Source: an uncultured Marinilabiliales bacterium
GTDB lineage: Bacteria > Bacteroidota > Bacteroidia > Bacteroidales > BM520
DNA length: 9,949 bases
Assembly: GCA_937877575.1 (NCBI GenBank)
Contig: CALFIZ010000174.1
Span: forward strand, 1-9,949
Direction of reading: 5' to 3'
The position numbers and the translations under genes are program-made. The notes under the pieces are model-generated. The model worked only from the letters and a program-made list of their open reading frames with translations, was not told the DNA's origin and ran no database searches. Positions 1 to 8,700 of this stretch are shown one piece after another (the stretch's first letter is position 1; each line of letters begins with the position of its first letter).

Positions 1-474
1 CTTATCAAGGATTTTCCGTCATTACAGGAAGGAGACACAAAATCTGTATTTGCTTATTTGTCCAATCGAAAGATACTCACAAAGTTCAAGAAGGAGAAGA
101 GACCATCTGTCCCGGCACTGGAAATGCACGCCTTTGGTTGGAGCATGGTCTATATGGCATTCAAGGCGTTCATCTTTCTGAAGACATCCGAAGTCTATAC
201 ACAAGTATATGTCCCAGATAGTACACCATCAGCTTTCAGACGGAAAGGGTTCAAGCCGCTGAACTATATTCAGGTTGATGCTACTTGGGATATGAACATT
301 GATGTGAATACTCCTTTCCCTGTCCGTGGACATTTCGTTCATCAGCCTTGCAAAGATGAAAAAGGTGAATGGACTCGAAAGCTAATCTATGTTGAACAGT
401 ACATGAAGAAAGGGTATCACCGAAAAGCCAAGAAACTCTCCGGTGATAATACTGCTAAGCAAGAGAATCTATAA
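1..474 (+). CDS. Hypothetical protein, C-terminal 157 residues (partial, 5' end outside window)
   Basis: The frame is open from base 1 to the TAA at 472-474, so the gene begins to the left of the window. A TTG at 58 is the first possible start codon inside, but the upstream codons (LIKDFPSLQEGDTK...) read as ordinary protein and I treat it as partial. The visible part has no signal peptide or clear membrane segment. It is lysine-rich and ends in a basic, hydrophilic tail. The stretch VRGHFVHQP...RKLIYVEQYMKKG resembles, from memory only, the 'VRGHFRRQ...IWI' tails of several uncharacterised phage and mobile-element proteins. I cannot assign a function. It is the only plus-strand gene here and converges on the minus-strand module, overlapping the neighbouring gene tail to tail by 20 nt. 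It probably belongs to a different transcription unit. Confidence 0.7.
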   Translation, partial: LIKDFPSLQEGDTKSVFAYLSNRKILTKFKKEKRPSVPALEMHAFGWSMVYMAFKAFIFLKTSEVYTQVYVPDSTPSAFRRKGFKPLNYIQVDATWDMNIDVNTPFPVRGHFVHQPCKDEKGEWTRKLIYVEQYMKKGYHRKAKKLSGDNTAKQENL

Positions 475-802
475 TCTCATGAGCAATAGCCTTTGCATCT
501 TTGCGACACTGTTGCATGGCATCAAAGGCTTCTTGCTTCTCACCAATCAAGTAGTTATTGATTATGGCCTGCATTTGGTCGGCACTGTAATAAGTATTAA
601 TGATTGCAGATACGATATTACCGTAAACAAACTCACCGATTGGCATCATAATAGCCGTTGCCGTCCAGTAAGACTCTCCACCTTCCTGCTCAGGCAAATG
701 CTGCTGTGCATTTACATAGATAATCACCTGTTTCATCCCGCCGTTTGACCTTACGGTGTAACGCGGCGGACATTCTGGACCTCTCCATTCTGTCTTTTTC
801 AT
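455..802 (-). CDS. Small hypothetical protein encoded downstream of the DGR reverse transcriptase
   Basis: This 115-residue protein starts at ATG 800-802 behind a strong ribosome binding site (GGGAGG, 7-nt spacing) and stops at TAG 455-457. The N-terminus is short and charged (MKKTEWRGPECPPRYTVRSNGG). A beta-like segment (MKQVIIYVNAQQ) follows, then a long mostly helical half (about residues 50-115) with amphipathic stretches such as SADQMQAIINNYLIGEKQEAF. No catalytic motif or known domain is recognised. Its first 113 nt overlap the 3' end of the RT gene in another frame, so its translation is probably coupled to the DGR transcript. It could be a conserved phage protein of unknown role or a DGR-linked accessory factor. 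Composition, start signal and good frame argue that it is real; function is open. Confidence 0.8.
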   Translation of the reverse strand: MKKTEWRGPECPPRYTVRSNGGMKQVIIYVNAQQHLPEQEGGESYWTATAIMMPIGEFVYGNIVSAIINTYYSADQMQAIINNYLIGEKQEAFDAMQQCRKDAKAIAHEIIDSLA

Positions 803-2237
803 AACGAATCCTCCCTATTTTGAAATTGTTGTTAATCTTGATTACATGCCTGCTTGTTTTGAAAGAGATGAACTTCAAAAGATATGTGTTCCTGAGAAGC
901 AGTTTTATCCGCATGGCAAAATTAGTGGTGTGTGCTGAGAAACCTATATATGAATTCAATGCCTGCAACTGCTTGTTCAGTTCCGCAACATCGCTCATAT
1001 GACAGGTGCTGGAAGACAATATTCTTCTGCACAGCTCATTCACTCGATGGAGCCTGTTGGCAAAATGACCGAACGTCCTGTTCGACAAATAGATTCTGTC
1101 ATACTTGACAACATATCCGACAAACTTGATACCTTTCGAATAGTGCTGGATGTATTTCTTGTCTTCATGCAAGGTAATTCCAAGATTAGTTTTCAGGTAA
1201 TTCCGGGCAAAGATGAAAGCATCATAGACCTGTGAGCTTTCTGGGAGCACAACTACAAAATCATCCACGAAGCGCTCGTATCTACCACCTCTCGAATGGG
1301 TCCATTCGTTCATTACCTCGTCGAAATATGACAAGTAAAAATTTGCGAGTATTTGCGATGTCAGATTACCGATAGGCAGTCCTGAATTTTCATCAACGTG
1401 AAACAGGCTCTTGTTATCCGGCAATTGTTCGAAGAGTTCCGTCTTTCCTTTCATCTTGCAATCCCTGGAAGGATTATGCATTATGACGACGCACAGAGTA
1501 CGGAACACAAGGTCGATATCCTGCCCTTTATAATTGGCATAGACAAACTCTTTCAACAGTCGGATTAGAATATCTTTCTTTATGCTCATAAAGAACCCGA
1601 TAATATCGAAACGTCCGAGGTATGCCTCTTTCCTGTATCCGTCAGTTACAAGAAATATATCATTCCTGACCGCTTCGACAGCCGCCTGAGTTCCAAATCC
1701 CTTCCGGCAGTTGAAGGATACGTCACCTTGTACACGGAACCGCTCCTCGAACAACGGATTGAGTTTCATCATCAACCAATGGTGTACAATCCTGTCGCGG
1801 AAATTAGCCGCAAACACCTCGCGGAGCTTCGGTCTTGTAACGCAGAAGCAAATAGATGTAGTAGGACGATACGTGCCAGATTCGACTTCCTCTGCAAGAC
1901 GGAACAGGTCATACTCATAATCGAGCCTGTACCGGATACAACTGTCACTTGATTTCTTGTTACGGCAGCAGTCATCATAGGCATTTATCCATGCCTGCTT
2001 CCTTTCTTCACCGAGAGCGGCGCAGGGCCTCACAACGTTATTGTTGTACTTGTTGTTGTTGTTAACGTTACCACTATTGAAATTGACGTTCCAAGCGTTG
2101 TTCTGATTATATTCAGACGATGACCAGTGGTTCGAAGCCCTAACTGCGAATAGTGCCTTGTTCTTAACTAACCTGCCTTTTTCAATGGCGGCGTTAGTCA
2201 TTCGCCCATTCAATCGAAAAAAAGAAACTTTCCTCAT
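690..2237 (-). CDS. DGR reverse transcriptase, reading frame with template repeat in its 5' end
   Basis: RNA-templated DNA polymerase that copies the TR transcript with adenine-specific errors for transfer into VR. Using ATG 2235-2237 gives 515 residues; a TTG at 2247-2249 overlapping the avd stop would add four. Visible RT motifs are FDIIGFF (catalytic D about residue 211), LPIGNLTSQ (about 288-295; the IGxxxSQ form is typical of DGR enzymes rather than the QGxxxSP of retroviruses) and YERFVDDF (catalytic D325-D326). A SGTYRP/TRPKLREVFAANFRDRIVHH block lies near the start of the RT domain. There is no RNase H or maturase domain. About the first 75 residues are encoded upstream of and through TR, and no ATG, GTG or TTG lies in frame between TR and the RT domain. 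Either the TR peptide is translated as an N-terminal tail or an unusual start is used. The C-terminus overlaps the next gene by 113 nt. Family assignment is firm; the start is uncertain. Confidence 0.93.
   Translation of the reverse strand: MRKVSFFRLNGRMTNAAIEKGRLVKNKALFAVRASNHWSSSEYNQNNAWNVNFNSGNVNNNNKYNNNVVRPCAALGEERKQAWINAYDDCCRNKKSSDSCIRYRLDYEYDLFRLAEEVESGTYRPTTSICFCVTRPKLREVFAANFRDRIVHHWLMMKLNPLFEERFRVQGDVSFNCRKGFGTQAAVEAVRNDIFLVTDGYRKEAYLGRFDIIGFFMSIKKDILIRLLKEFVYANYKGQDIDLVFRTLCVVIMHNPSRDCKMKGKTELFEQLPDNKSLFHVDENSGLPIGNLTSQILANFYLSYFDEVMNEWTHSRGGRYERFVDDFVVVLPESSQVYDAFIFARNYLKTNLGITLHEDKKYIQHYSKGIKFVGYVVKYDRIYLSNRTFGHFANRLHRVNELCRRILSSSTCHMSDVAELNKQLQALNSYIGFSAHTTNFAMRIKLLLRNTYLLKFISFKTSRHVIKINNNFKIGRIRYEKDRMERSRMSAALHRKVKRRDETGDYLCKCTAAFA
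810..816 (-). promoter_or_regulatory. Strong Shine-Dalgarno for the 455-802 gene
   Basis: The minus strand reads AGGGAGG here, with 7 nt (ATTCGTT) before the ATG at 800-802. It lies inside the 3' coding part of the RT gene. It is the clearest Shine-Dalgarno in the window and fixes the start of the small gene despite the long overlap. Confidence 0.75.
2017..2137 (-). repeat. DGR template repeat (TR)
   Basis: This 121-bp repeat is matched by 2771-2891 at a constant offset of 754 without gaps. It is adenine-rich on the minus (coding) strand, with about 41 A. It is dominated by AAC/AAT codons, seen in translation as NVNNNNKYNNNVV. Of the 22 differences from VR, 21 fall on TR adenines. The 21 bp at the low-coordinate end and the 25 bp at the high-coordinate end are identical to VR. 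TR acts as the RNA template and is itself not mutated. It sits directly upstream of the RT domain, in the RT frame. Confidence 0.96.
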
Positions 2238-2245
2238 AACCGTAA

Positions 2246-2656
2246 TCAATCAGAAAGAGTTGCGGCTATCTTGTCAACCTTCTTCACAGTGGCGTTTCTC
2301 CACCTGCCCAATTCAATTCCGATTTGAGTCATAAGATCAAGAAAACGCGTGCGCTGAGATTTTGAGATGACATGTTTTCCTCGTGCCGGATTTGCAGAAT
2401 ACTCCGTAAGTCCTTTTGTCAGGAACTTGACTTCCGTCATCCGCAAAACCACCACGTCAAGATAATCCAACCGAAGCTTCACATCCTCAGTCTGCAAAGC
2501 AATAGCAACCGCAGCGGCGGCTTCAATCACATCCTCCATAATCCTGTCGATATCCTTCTGGACGACCATGTTTCTTGGCGCGTTCTCGAAGGTGTCAAGG
2601 CACCACAGATGAAACAATTCAAACTGCCGATATAAGGACGACTGTTCCGCTTTCAC
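2246..2656 (-). CDS. avd: Avd-like DGR accessory protein (four-helix bundle)
   Basis: A 136-residue, almost entirely helical protein with a regular hydrophobic pattern, for example DIDRIMEDVIEAAAAVAIAL and LDLMTQIGIELGRWRN. Size, helix content, the LTKGLTEY / LGRWRN type of segment and position between the variable gene and TR-RT all fit Avd. In the Bordetella system Avd forms a pentameric barrel that binds the RT and nucleic acid and is needed for cDNA synthesis and mutagenic homing. The start is GTG 2654-2656, since an in-frame TGA lies three codons upstream and the next ATG (about residue 30) would delete the first helix. The TGA at 2246-2248 lies 8 nt before the RT ATG and overlaps the alternative TTG, so Avd and RT are probably translationally coupled. 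I saw no clear Shine-Dalgarno. Confidence 0.88.
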   Translation of the reverse strand: MKAEQSSLYRQFELFHLWCLDTFENAPRNMVVQKDIDRIMEDVIEAAAAVAIALQTEDVKLRLDYLDVVVLRMTEVKFLTKGLTEYSANPARGKHVISKSQRTRFLDLMTQIGIELGRWRNATVKKVDKIAATLSD

Positions 2657-2763
2657 AACAAATCAAATTTTTAGTTATATGATACAGGCTCTTTTATGAG
2701 TTTTTTGTCTTGTAATTTTTATCCGGCAGGGCGTCGAAGCCCCGCCGGAAAAGGCATAAAGTC
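2657..2763. other. Intergenic spacer between variable gene and avd
   Basis: This is the only sizeable non-coding gap in the window. It holds a GC-rich inverted repeat near the variable gene and then an AT-rich stretch (2657-2720) leading into avd. The AT-rich part could carry a promoter for avd-TR-RT. I could not find a convincing Bacteroides-type pair (TTTG near -33 and TAnnTTTG near -7), only one-mismatch candidates such as TTGATTTG. Confidence 0.5.
2722..2749 (-). other. GC-rich hairpin/cruciform just downstream of VR
   Basis: Arms 2722-2732 and 2739-2749 form an 11-bp stem with a 6-nt loop (TTCGAC on the minus strand). The one imperfect pair is a G-T wobble on the minus strand and an A-C mismatch on the plus strand, so it folds best in minus-strand RNA or DNA. 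It starts 21 nt past VR and 14 nt past the fiber stop codon. Neither strand has a T-tract after the stem, so it is not a standard intrinsic terminator. A short GC-rich hairpin at this place is a known cis element of phage DGRs (Bordetella phage BPP-1) that promotes target recognition. Confidence 0.7.
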
Positions 2764-5700
2764 CTAAAATGCGGCGCAGGGCCTCACAACGCCAGTGCCG
2801 TACTTGACGTAGGGGTTAACGAGACCACTAGCGAAATTGACGGCCCAGGCGTAGAGCTGATTAGAGTCAGACGATGACCAGTGGTTCGAAGTCGAGAACC
2901 GAGTAAATATCCCGGCATCAGCTGCATTTGCAAAGATATCCCCGAAGATATTATATGCATCAGCCTCGTAATTCGATGCCTGATTATAACAAGTTCTTCC
3001 AAGGAAACAAAGCCGGGCAAGCTCTCCGACAGACGGCAAGTACCAATGATTGGCAGTAAACTTGGCATTCAATGTCTGACCGTTTGCAACAGTAGGCTCA
3101 TACGCAAAGCACTCCGAGGCCGCAGGATACAGATACTGCTGATAGATTGCCGGATAAGACGACTCAAGTTCCTCACGTGCAAAATTCTGAATATTCAGAA
3201 TAGCCGTGGACAACTTATCCCTGTCATCATCATCAGGCTTGAAATAAGTATAGTTCGTATCATCCGACGGATCATTAGGCGTGCCGTTATCATAGGTCGT
3301 TCCGCTGAGAACTCTATTCCTGTGGAAGATGATATACGCCGTATCTGCGAATCCCTGTGGAACGAGAGTGTCAGACTCATACAAATCATCCGTCCCGAAG
3401 ATATTGTTCTTCAGCGTAGCTCCGAGTTCGACAGGATTGAGATACCCCATGCTATGCAGATTGGCATAGCTCTTCCAGTATCTCTGCGGGTCTGTGGCAG
3501 GAAATTCCGACGACGGATTGCTCGTGTCAATCATATTGGCGTAAGTACAATACAATCCGTTACCAGTTGTAAACTCTGTCAGATTAGGTACGTTGAACGG
3601 TGATGTAGCAACGCCATTCAAGTTATAAGTAAGGGCGTTATCGCCGGATGACGGGAATCCGTACTGTCCTATAATAGCTGCCCCGTTGGGATACAGGCCC
3701 CAGACTCTTGAATTGGCATTATGCAAGGCAACCATACGACGGTCATAGACACCTGTCGGCTCACCGTTGTCATAAATCTGCTTGCAGTAGAAGCAGATTC
3801 CAATCGGAGTCTTGCTGACGTTCAGTCTGTCATCCCACGTTCCGTCATGATATACATAGTCACCAATCTGTGCCTGCCGCTTATAACAACGGATTGTTGC
3901 AGTAGCAAGAGTCAGCATTGAGCCGTCATAGAGATGAACGAGACAGCCGATAGTAACAGTAGGTCCCGTGCCGCCGCTTTCCACTCCCATCTCCAGACAA
4001 GTCACGTTGCCGTAGTCGTCAATGGATACATAGTCTTCCGGATCTATACCCTGAGAACCGCCAACAATAGACCATTCATAGGAACGTATCGTATTGCCGG
4101 AAACGACATTCGGAATAAGGTCATAGTATTTGACCTCATCCACATGATCAAAATATCCGTCACCCGTTATGGTCACACTTGACAATGCGGAACGGACATA
4201 AGAGATATAAAGCGGATTGCTTTCGCTGTCTATGTCACCGAACTTGTCTATCAATTGCTTCTTCAGCGCGAAAGTCATCTGACCGCTTATGGAAGTAGCC
4301 ATCTGGATTCTTCCGGTAAGTGTGAGATTCGGTACAGTAAGAAGCCAGATAAGGAATGGCGTAGTCACTCCTGTCCAATTGATGTTCGTCAAGGTCAGGT
4401 TCTGAATTACATTCTCCGCAAGAGCACTGTTATACGCATAACAGCCCATTACGAAATCAAGCGAGTCGAAAGCCACCGGCTCAGCTATGACGAGTCTTGT
4501 AAGACCGGTAAAGTCACCGACACTGAGCGTCGCAAGATTCGGACACTTGGTGATATTGATTACCTGGAACCCGGCAGGCAGTCGTACTTCAGTAAGTGTG
4601 GTAGTCTGAGGCAAAGCCAAGTTGGTGATTGCCGTTCCGCGAAGGTCTACGCTCTGAAGCCGCATCAATGCGGTGATGCCGTTCCTGAACGATGTCAGAG
4701 TAGAACAGTTGCGACAGTTGATTGTTTCAATATTCGTTGAGCCGCTGATGTCGGCAACGCTGAGAGGGAACGTCACATCGGCAGCGGTGTTGCCGTAGCA
4801 CTTGAACGAGCGCAGGCGCTCCGACGTGAACGCAATCTCCGTTGATGCATCTCCGTCCTTGTTACCGTTACCCCAAAGCCCGATATTTCCGATATCCGAA
4901 AGTTCGTTGATGAAGTGCAGGAAGATGGTATTACCACTAACCGCCGTACCCATAGCAAGAGAATAGGTCTCTCCAGCCGCAACGCGCACGTTGCTTTTCA
5001 TCGGAGCGTCAGCAGGGTTTCCGAGTTTGGACATCGGATAGATCCAGAAGTGAGGAGTGATAGATGCAACATACTGACCGAGATAACCACGGAAAGACAA
5101 CATGTCAAGCTCATATCCGGCATAACCGGCAAGCATGATGATACGGCGCTTCACATATTCCCGTTCGCTGTCATACTGGTCTCCGAGAGACTGTGTGAGA
5201 GGAGCTTGAGCAGGCTGCTCCGACATATAGAAAGTGGCTGGAACCTCATAACGGATACGCGCCTGTTCATTCCACGCAACAGCGGGGAAGTATTTCTGGT
5301 TGCGAAAGAAATACTTGTCCATACATCCTTGTGGAGTTGTAGGTATCGCCGTACCGTCAGGCATCGTATCGCCGACTCCTACCAGCGCAGCCATCCTCGT
5401 GAAGATGGTATTCATCATCGCCTGCAACTCGTTCTGCCTGTCGCCGTTTAGTCCGAGAGCACGCCCGTAAGTGGCTTCGAGGTTGTTGTTCAGCACATTG
5501 TCCTGACCATCCCAGTAAGTCCTGTCCTCGCTGTCGGTATCGTGTTCCAAGATATAGTACGGCTTGGACTGGATACCGGCATTGTTCGTCTTAAAGATAG
5601 TGTCGAGGTCATCGTCGTTCATCTCCATGTTGGGACGATAGGACTCATCCTGTTGCTGATTCGCATGAGGATTGAAACGGTAGTAAGTGTTCTTCGACCT

Positions 5701-8700
5701 GTTATCCGTACCAGCCCAGAACTTCATTATCTCATGGTGGAACAGATGTGACAGTTTGTGCAGATACAGATTGGAATTCACATAAGTTGCAAAGATATTC
5801 GCAAGATGCGTCTTGAAGACCGTGTTGAGCGCTTCCGCCGAAACACCTGTATAGGTAATCGTTATTCCAAGGAACGCCTCAAGCTCATCCTTGAGATTGA
5901 ATGTCAGAGTCCTGTTTTTACTTCCGTCAGTGTCATACCACATGTCAGCCGATGAATGGCTTGACGGTCTCGTAGTTTCAGCATTCAGGTTATACAGACA
6001 GTTGAGATTGTAATATGTCTTCACGCCCTGAACGAGACGAAGCCCGGCAGGAACAAACTCGCGGCTCTCTTCCGTTCCGTTCTTTGCATAATGGCAACGA
6101 TAAAGATCGAACCGGTTGTATCCTGAACCGGAGCCGTTAATCCAGTATGCGGACTTGTAGTCGAAATCATCGTCCATTGCGGATGTGTTCAGTTCCGCAA
6201 GCGTACCAGCCCAAGGCTTGATACTGACGTTGGTAAGATAAAGGAAATTCACGACAGGCTGCAAGAGCTTCACCTGTGCAGTAGTCGGCACTTCACTCGA
6301 TGCTTCCGCCGCATCCTGAACGACGTATTCCCATGCCCCCTGCCCGTCATGCAGGTCAGCCGTATCACCGAAGTCGAAATTAAGGTTCTTGATTCCGGCA
6401 TACATGAACGCTTCATTGGAGACGCTGTATGTGATGGCCCCCGTATCAACGAAAGGAACACGAAAGTCTGTAAGCGGGTTGTTGTTCAGAGCGCCTTCCA
6501 AGATGCAGTCACCGGCTGCAAGGTCCGCATCGGATACGCCCCAAGTAGGTTTGTCCGCCTTGCCGGGGCCATAAGTCATCATCCCCTGAAAGACCTTCAG
6601 GCTGTCGTCATTTCCCTCGGTGCGCTGAACGAAATACATGAACGGTTCTTCCTTGACAGTAACGCGTTCTCCGTTGGCAAAGTCAGTCATGCTGCCGGTC
6701 ACTATCTGTGCATAAAGGTCATTGTAAAGATTACAGGCTCCCATCTTGTGAGTCTGCATTGACGATGCGTAGTTGACCTTGCCAACAAGCTTCTTCGCAA
6801 GCGGGTCTCCGCTTTCAAGTTTGTATCCGAATTTGGTCCCCCCAAAGCCGACATTTCCGTCCAAGTCTACGAATACTTGTCGCAGTGTTCCATTGTCATT
6901 GTACTTGTATTCGTCATGACCGGCTCCCGTCTTCTTGTCCTCCTGATGCTGAACATTCCACTCAGGATAACCCATAGCGGTAGTACCTTGACCTTTCAGA
7001 CGGACACCATACAGGATACCGGAATGCGCCCTGTCGAGTGTTCCGTCAGAGTTGTGCCGGTAGATTTCCGCATAACCGTATCTGTAAGTATCATTGCTGT
7101 TGTTCTTGTTCACAGGAAGACCATGCCAGACGATGCAGTTATAGCCTGCCGCGACAGACTTCGCCAGCGAGATAAGCCCGCCAGACAGGATATCATTGGC
7201 TTCTTGCAACTCTGCACGCTCAGAACCGGTAGGAAGCACAGAAATCCTGTTCTTAAGAACACCGGTTGGCTCGACATTGGCCTTCTCGTTCGTATCCTTA
7301 TAGATACGGATGCAGTAGATATCCAGTATGCAGCCATCCTGACCGAGTACAATATTGCCGCCTGCATTGATTTCCGTGGATTCAGTAGGGTCGAAGGTGT
7401 ACTCCTTGTTAATCTTTGCATCCAGATACTCACGGATAATAGAGATGGTCTTCGTAGCAGGCTGGTCTGTGCCACGTGAAGTGTCCGGATTGGCAAGCGT
7501 GTAGTTATAGCAGATGTTATACACCTGATGAACACGTACATTCTCCTGCCAAGACATGTCAGCATTCTCCCAAATGGTCTGTGAAGCAGCGACAAATGCT
7601 CCGTTAAGCGGCTTGATGTATAATCCCTTCGGATTGCTCGCATTCCGGTTGCCGATGGTAATGACAGGATCATCCTCGTTCGTCACGCTCCGTGCCGCCA
7701 TGTCAATCTCGATAGTCAGATAGTGACGGCTGTTGGCGGTGAATTCCGAATAGATGTCATAGGGAATAGTCACACGTCCACCGGCAGGAATACGGAATAT
7801 CCTGATGCCGCTCGAATCAGTCATCCATCCGTCAACGCCGTCTTCGAATGACATGTTCTCAAAGACACAGTTAGCTATCTCCGTATCAGTCGCAGCATTG
7901 ATTATCTTTGCCGGATTGGTTTCGCTGTTGGAACGTAATCCGGGATTGAGGTAAAAGTCCGCACCGGCAACGGGAGAATAGTCGACGGTATTGTCCACTT
8001 GAAAAAAGGCAATTTCAGCCGCACTGATAGGAGTCCCGTCAACATCGGCATATACATAAACATCAATGTAGTTGTTGCTTGATTCTATGCTGACATTCTG
8101 CGAGAATGGATAGATAGTGTTGTTCTCGACATTCTCCACTATCTGCGTGAGCCATGTAATAGACCTGTCCTGATTGGCGATATAGAAGATGACGTCAGAT
8201 GTATCACCTGAGTCGAGTGACGGATTGTACATATTCCAAGAGAAGATGGTCTCCGTCTCGTAGTTTGCCATTATCTCTATCAATCCCTGCACAGCTATCA
8301 AAGGAGTCGCAGTAGACGCATCAGCAACGATAATAATCTGGTTCTTGATATGATTGCTTTCTACAGTCTGCTCGCCATAAGTGCAGGTTATCCAAGCTTC
8401 GACTTCGCGGACTCCGTTCGTTCCGAAGAAGCCGATGTTATTGCCTGTCGTTTCCATGAACGACGCAGTGATAATCTCCGTCGGCGAATTGGTGGCAATA
8501 TCCACCACATCAACGGTCTTGGAAGCCGTAACGCCAGTGAATTTGACATGCAGTGTCTTTGTAACGTTACCAAGAACGATGTATCGAGCCGTTATGGACG
8601 GATTGGATACTCCGGCAACCAGCTTTGCGTCACGATACCAAGCAGCATCGCTCTCAATCCGGAGTTCAAGCCCCGCTTTGATGATTGTGACTTGCTGCTG

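Larger units (their letters stand above)
690..2891 (-). mobile_element. Complete diversity-generating retroelement cassette (VR - hairpin - avd - TR - RT)
   Basis: All known DGR parts are present on one strand in the order found in Bordetella phage BPP-1: variable repeat at the end of the target gene, hairpin, avd, template repeat, reverse transcriptase. Every part looks intact. The RT keeps its three catalytic aspartates, Avd is full length, TR has no stop in frame, and TR/VR align without gaps. The element does not move itself; it rewrites VR from TR. No second VR was seen in the window. Confidence 0.93.

Noticed and set aside
1772..1984. 70-residue minus-strand frame just after TR, possible separate RT start
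   Set aside because: It lies out of frame over the conserved RT N-terminal sequence and its residues look non-coding; kept only as a frameshift possibility for the RT start.
2037..2067. Trinucleotide (AAC)n microsatellite or CRISPR-like repeat
   Set aside because: The run is the Asn-codon core of TR and is matched position by position in VR; there are no spaced repeats.
2138..2160. Extension of TR/VR homology beyond 2137/2891
   Set aside because: DNA identity collapses at 2138. The faint protein similarity (F...R.SNHW) may be a relic of the original duplication but is too weak to include.
2657..2720. Bacteroides-type promoter before avd
   Set aside because: Only one-mismatch -7-like octamers in AT-rich DNA, and no convincing -33 element.
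2722..2749. Intrinsic terminator for the fiber operon
   Set aside because: Good stem but no T-tract after it on either strand; a DGR hairpin explains it better.
2881..3603. 240-residue plus-strand open frame
   Set aside because: Antisense to the fiber's lectin-like domain; composition is Ile/Arg-rich with no family resemblance, and the fiber frame is clearly coding.
6877..7673. 200-residue plus-strand and 187-residue minus-strand frames inside the fiber gene
   Set aside because: Shadows of the fiber coding sequence without start signals or recognisable domains.
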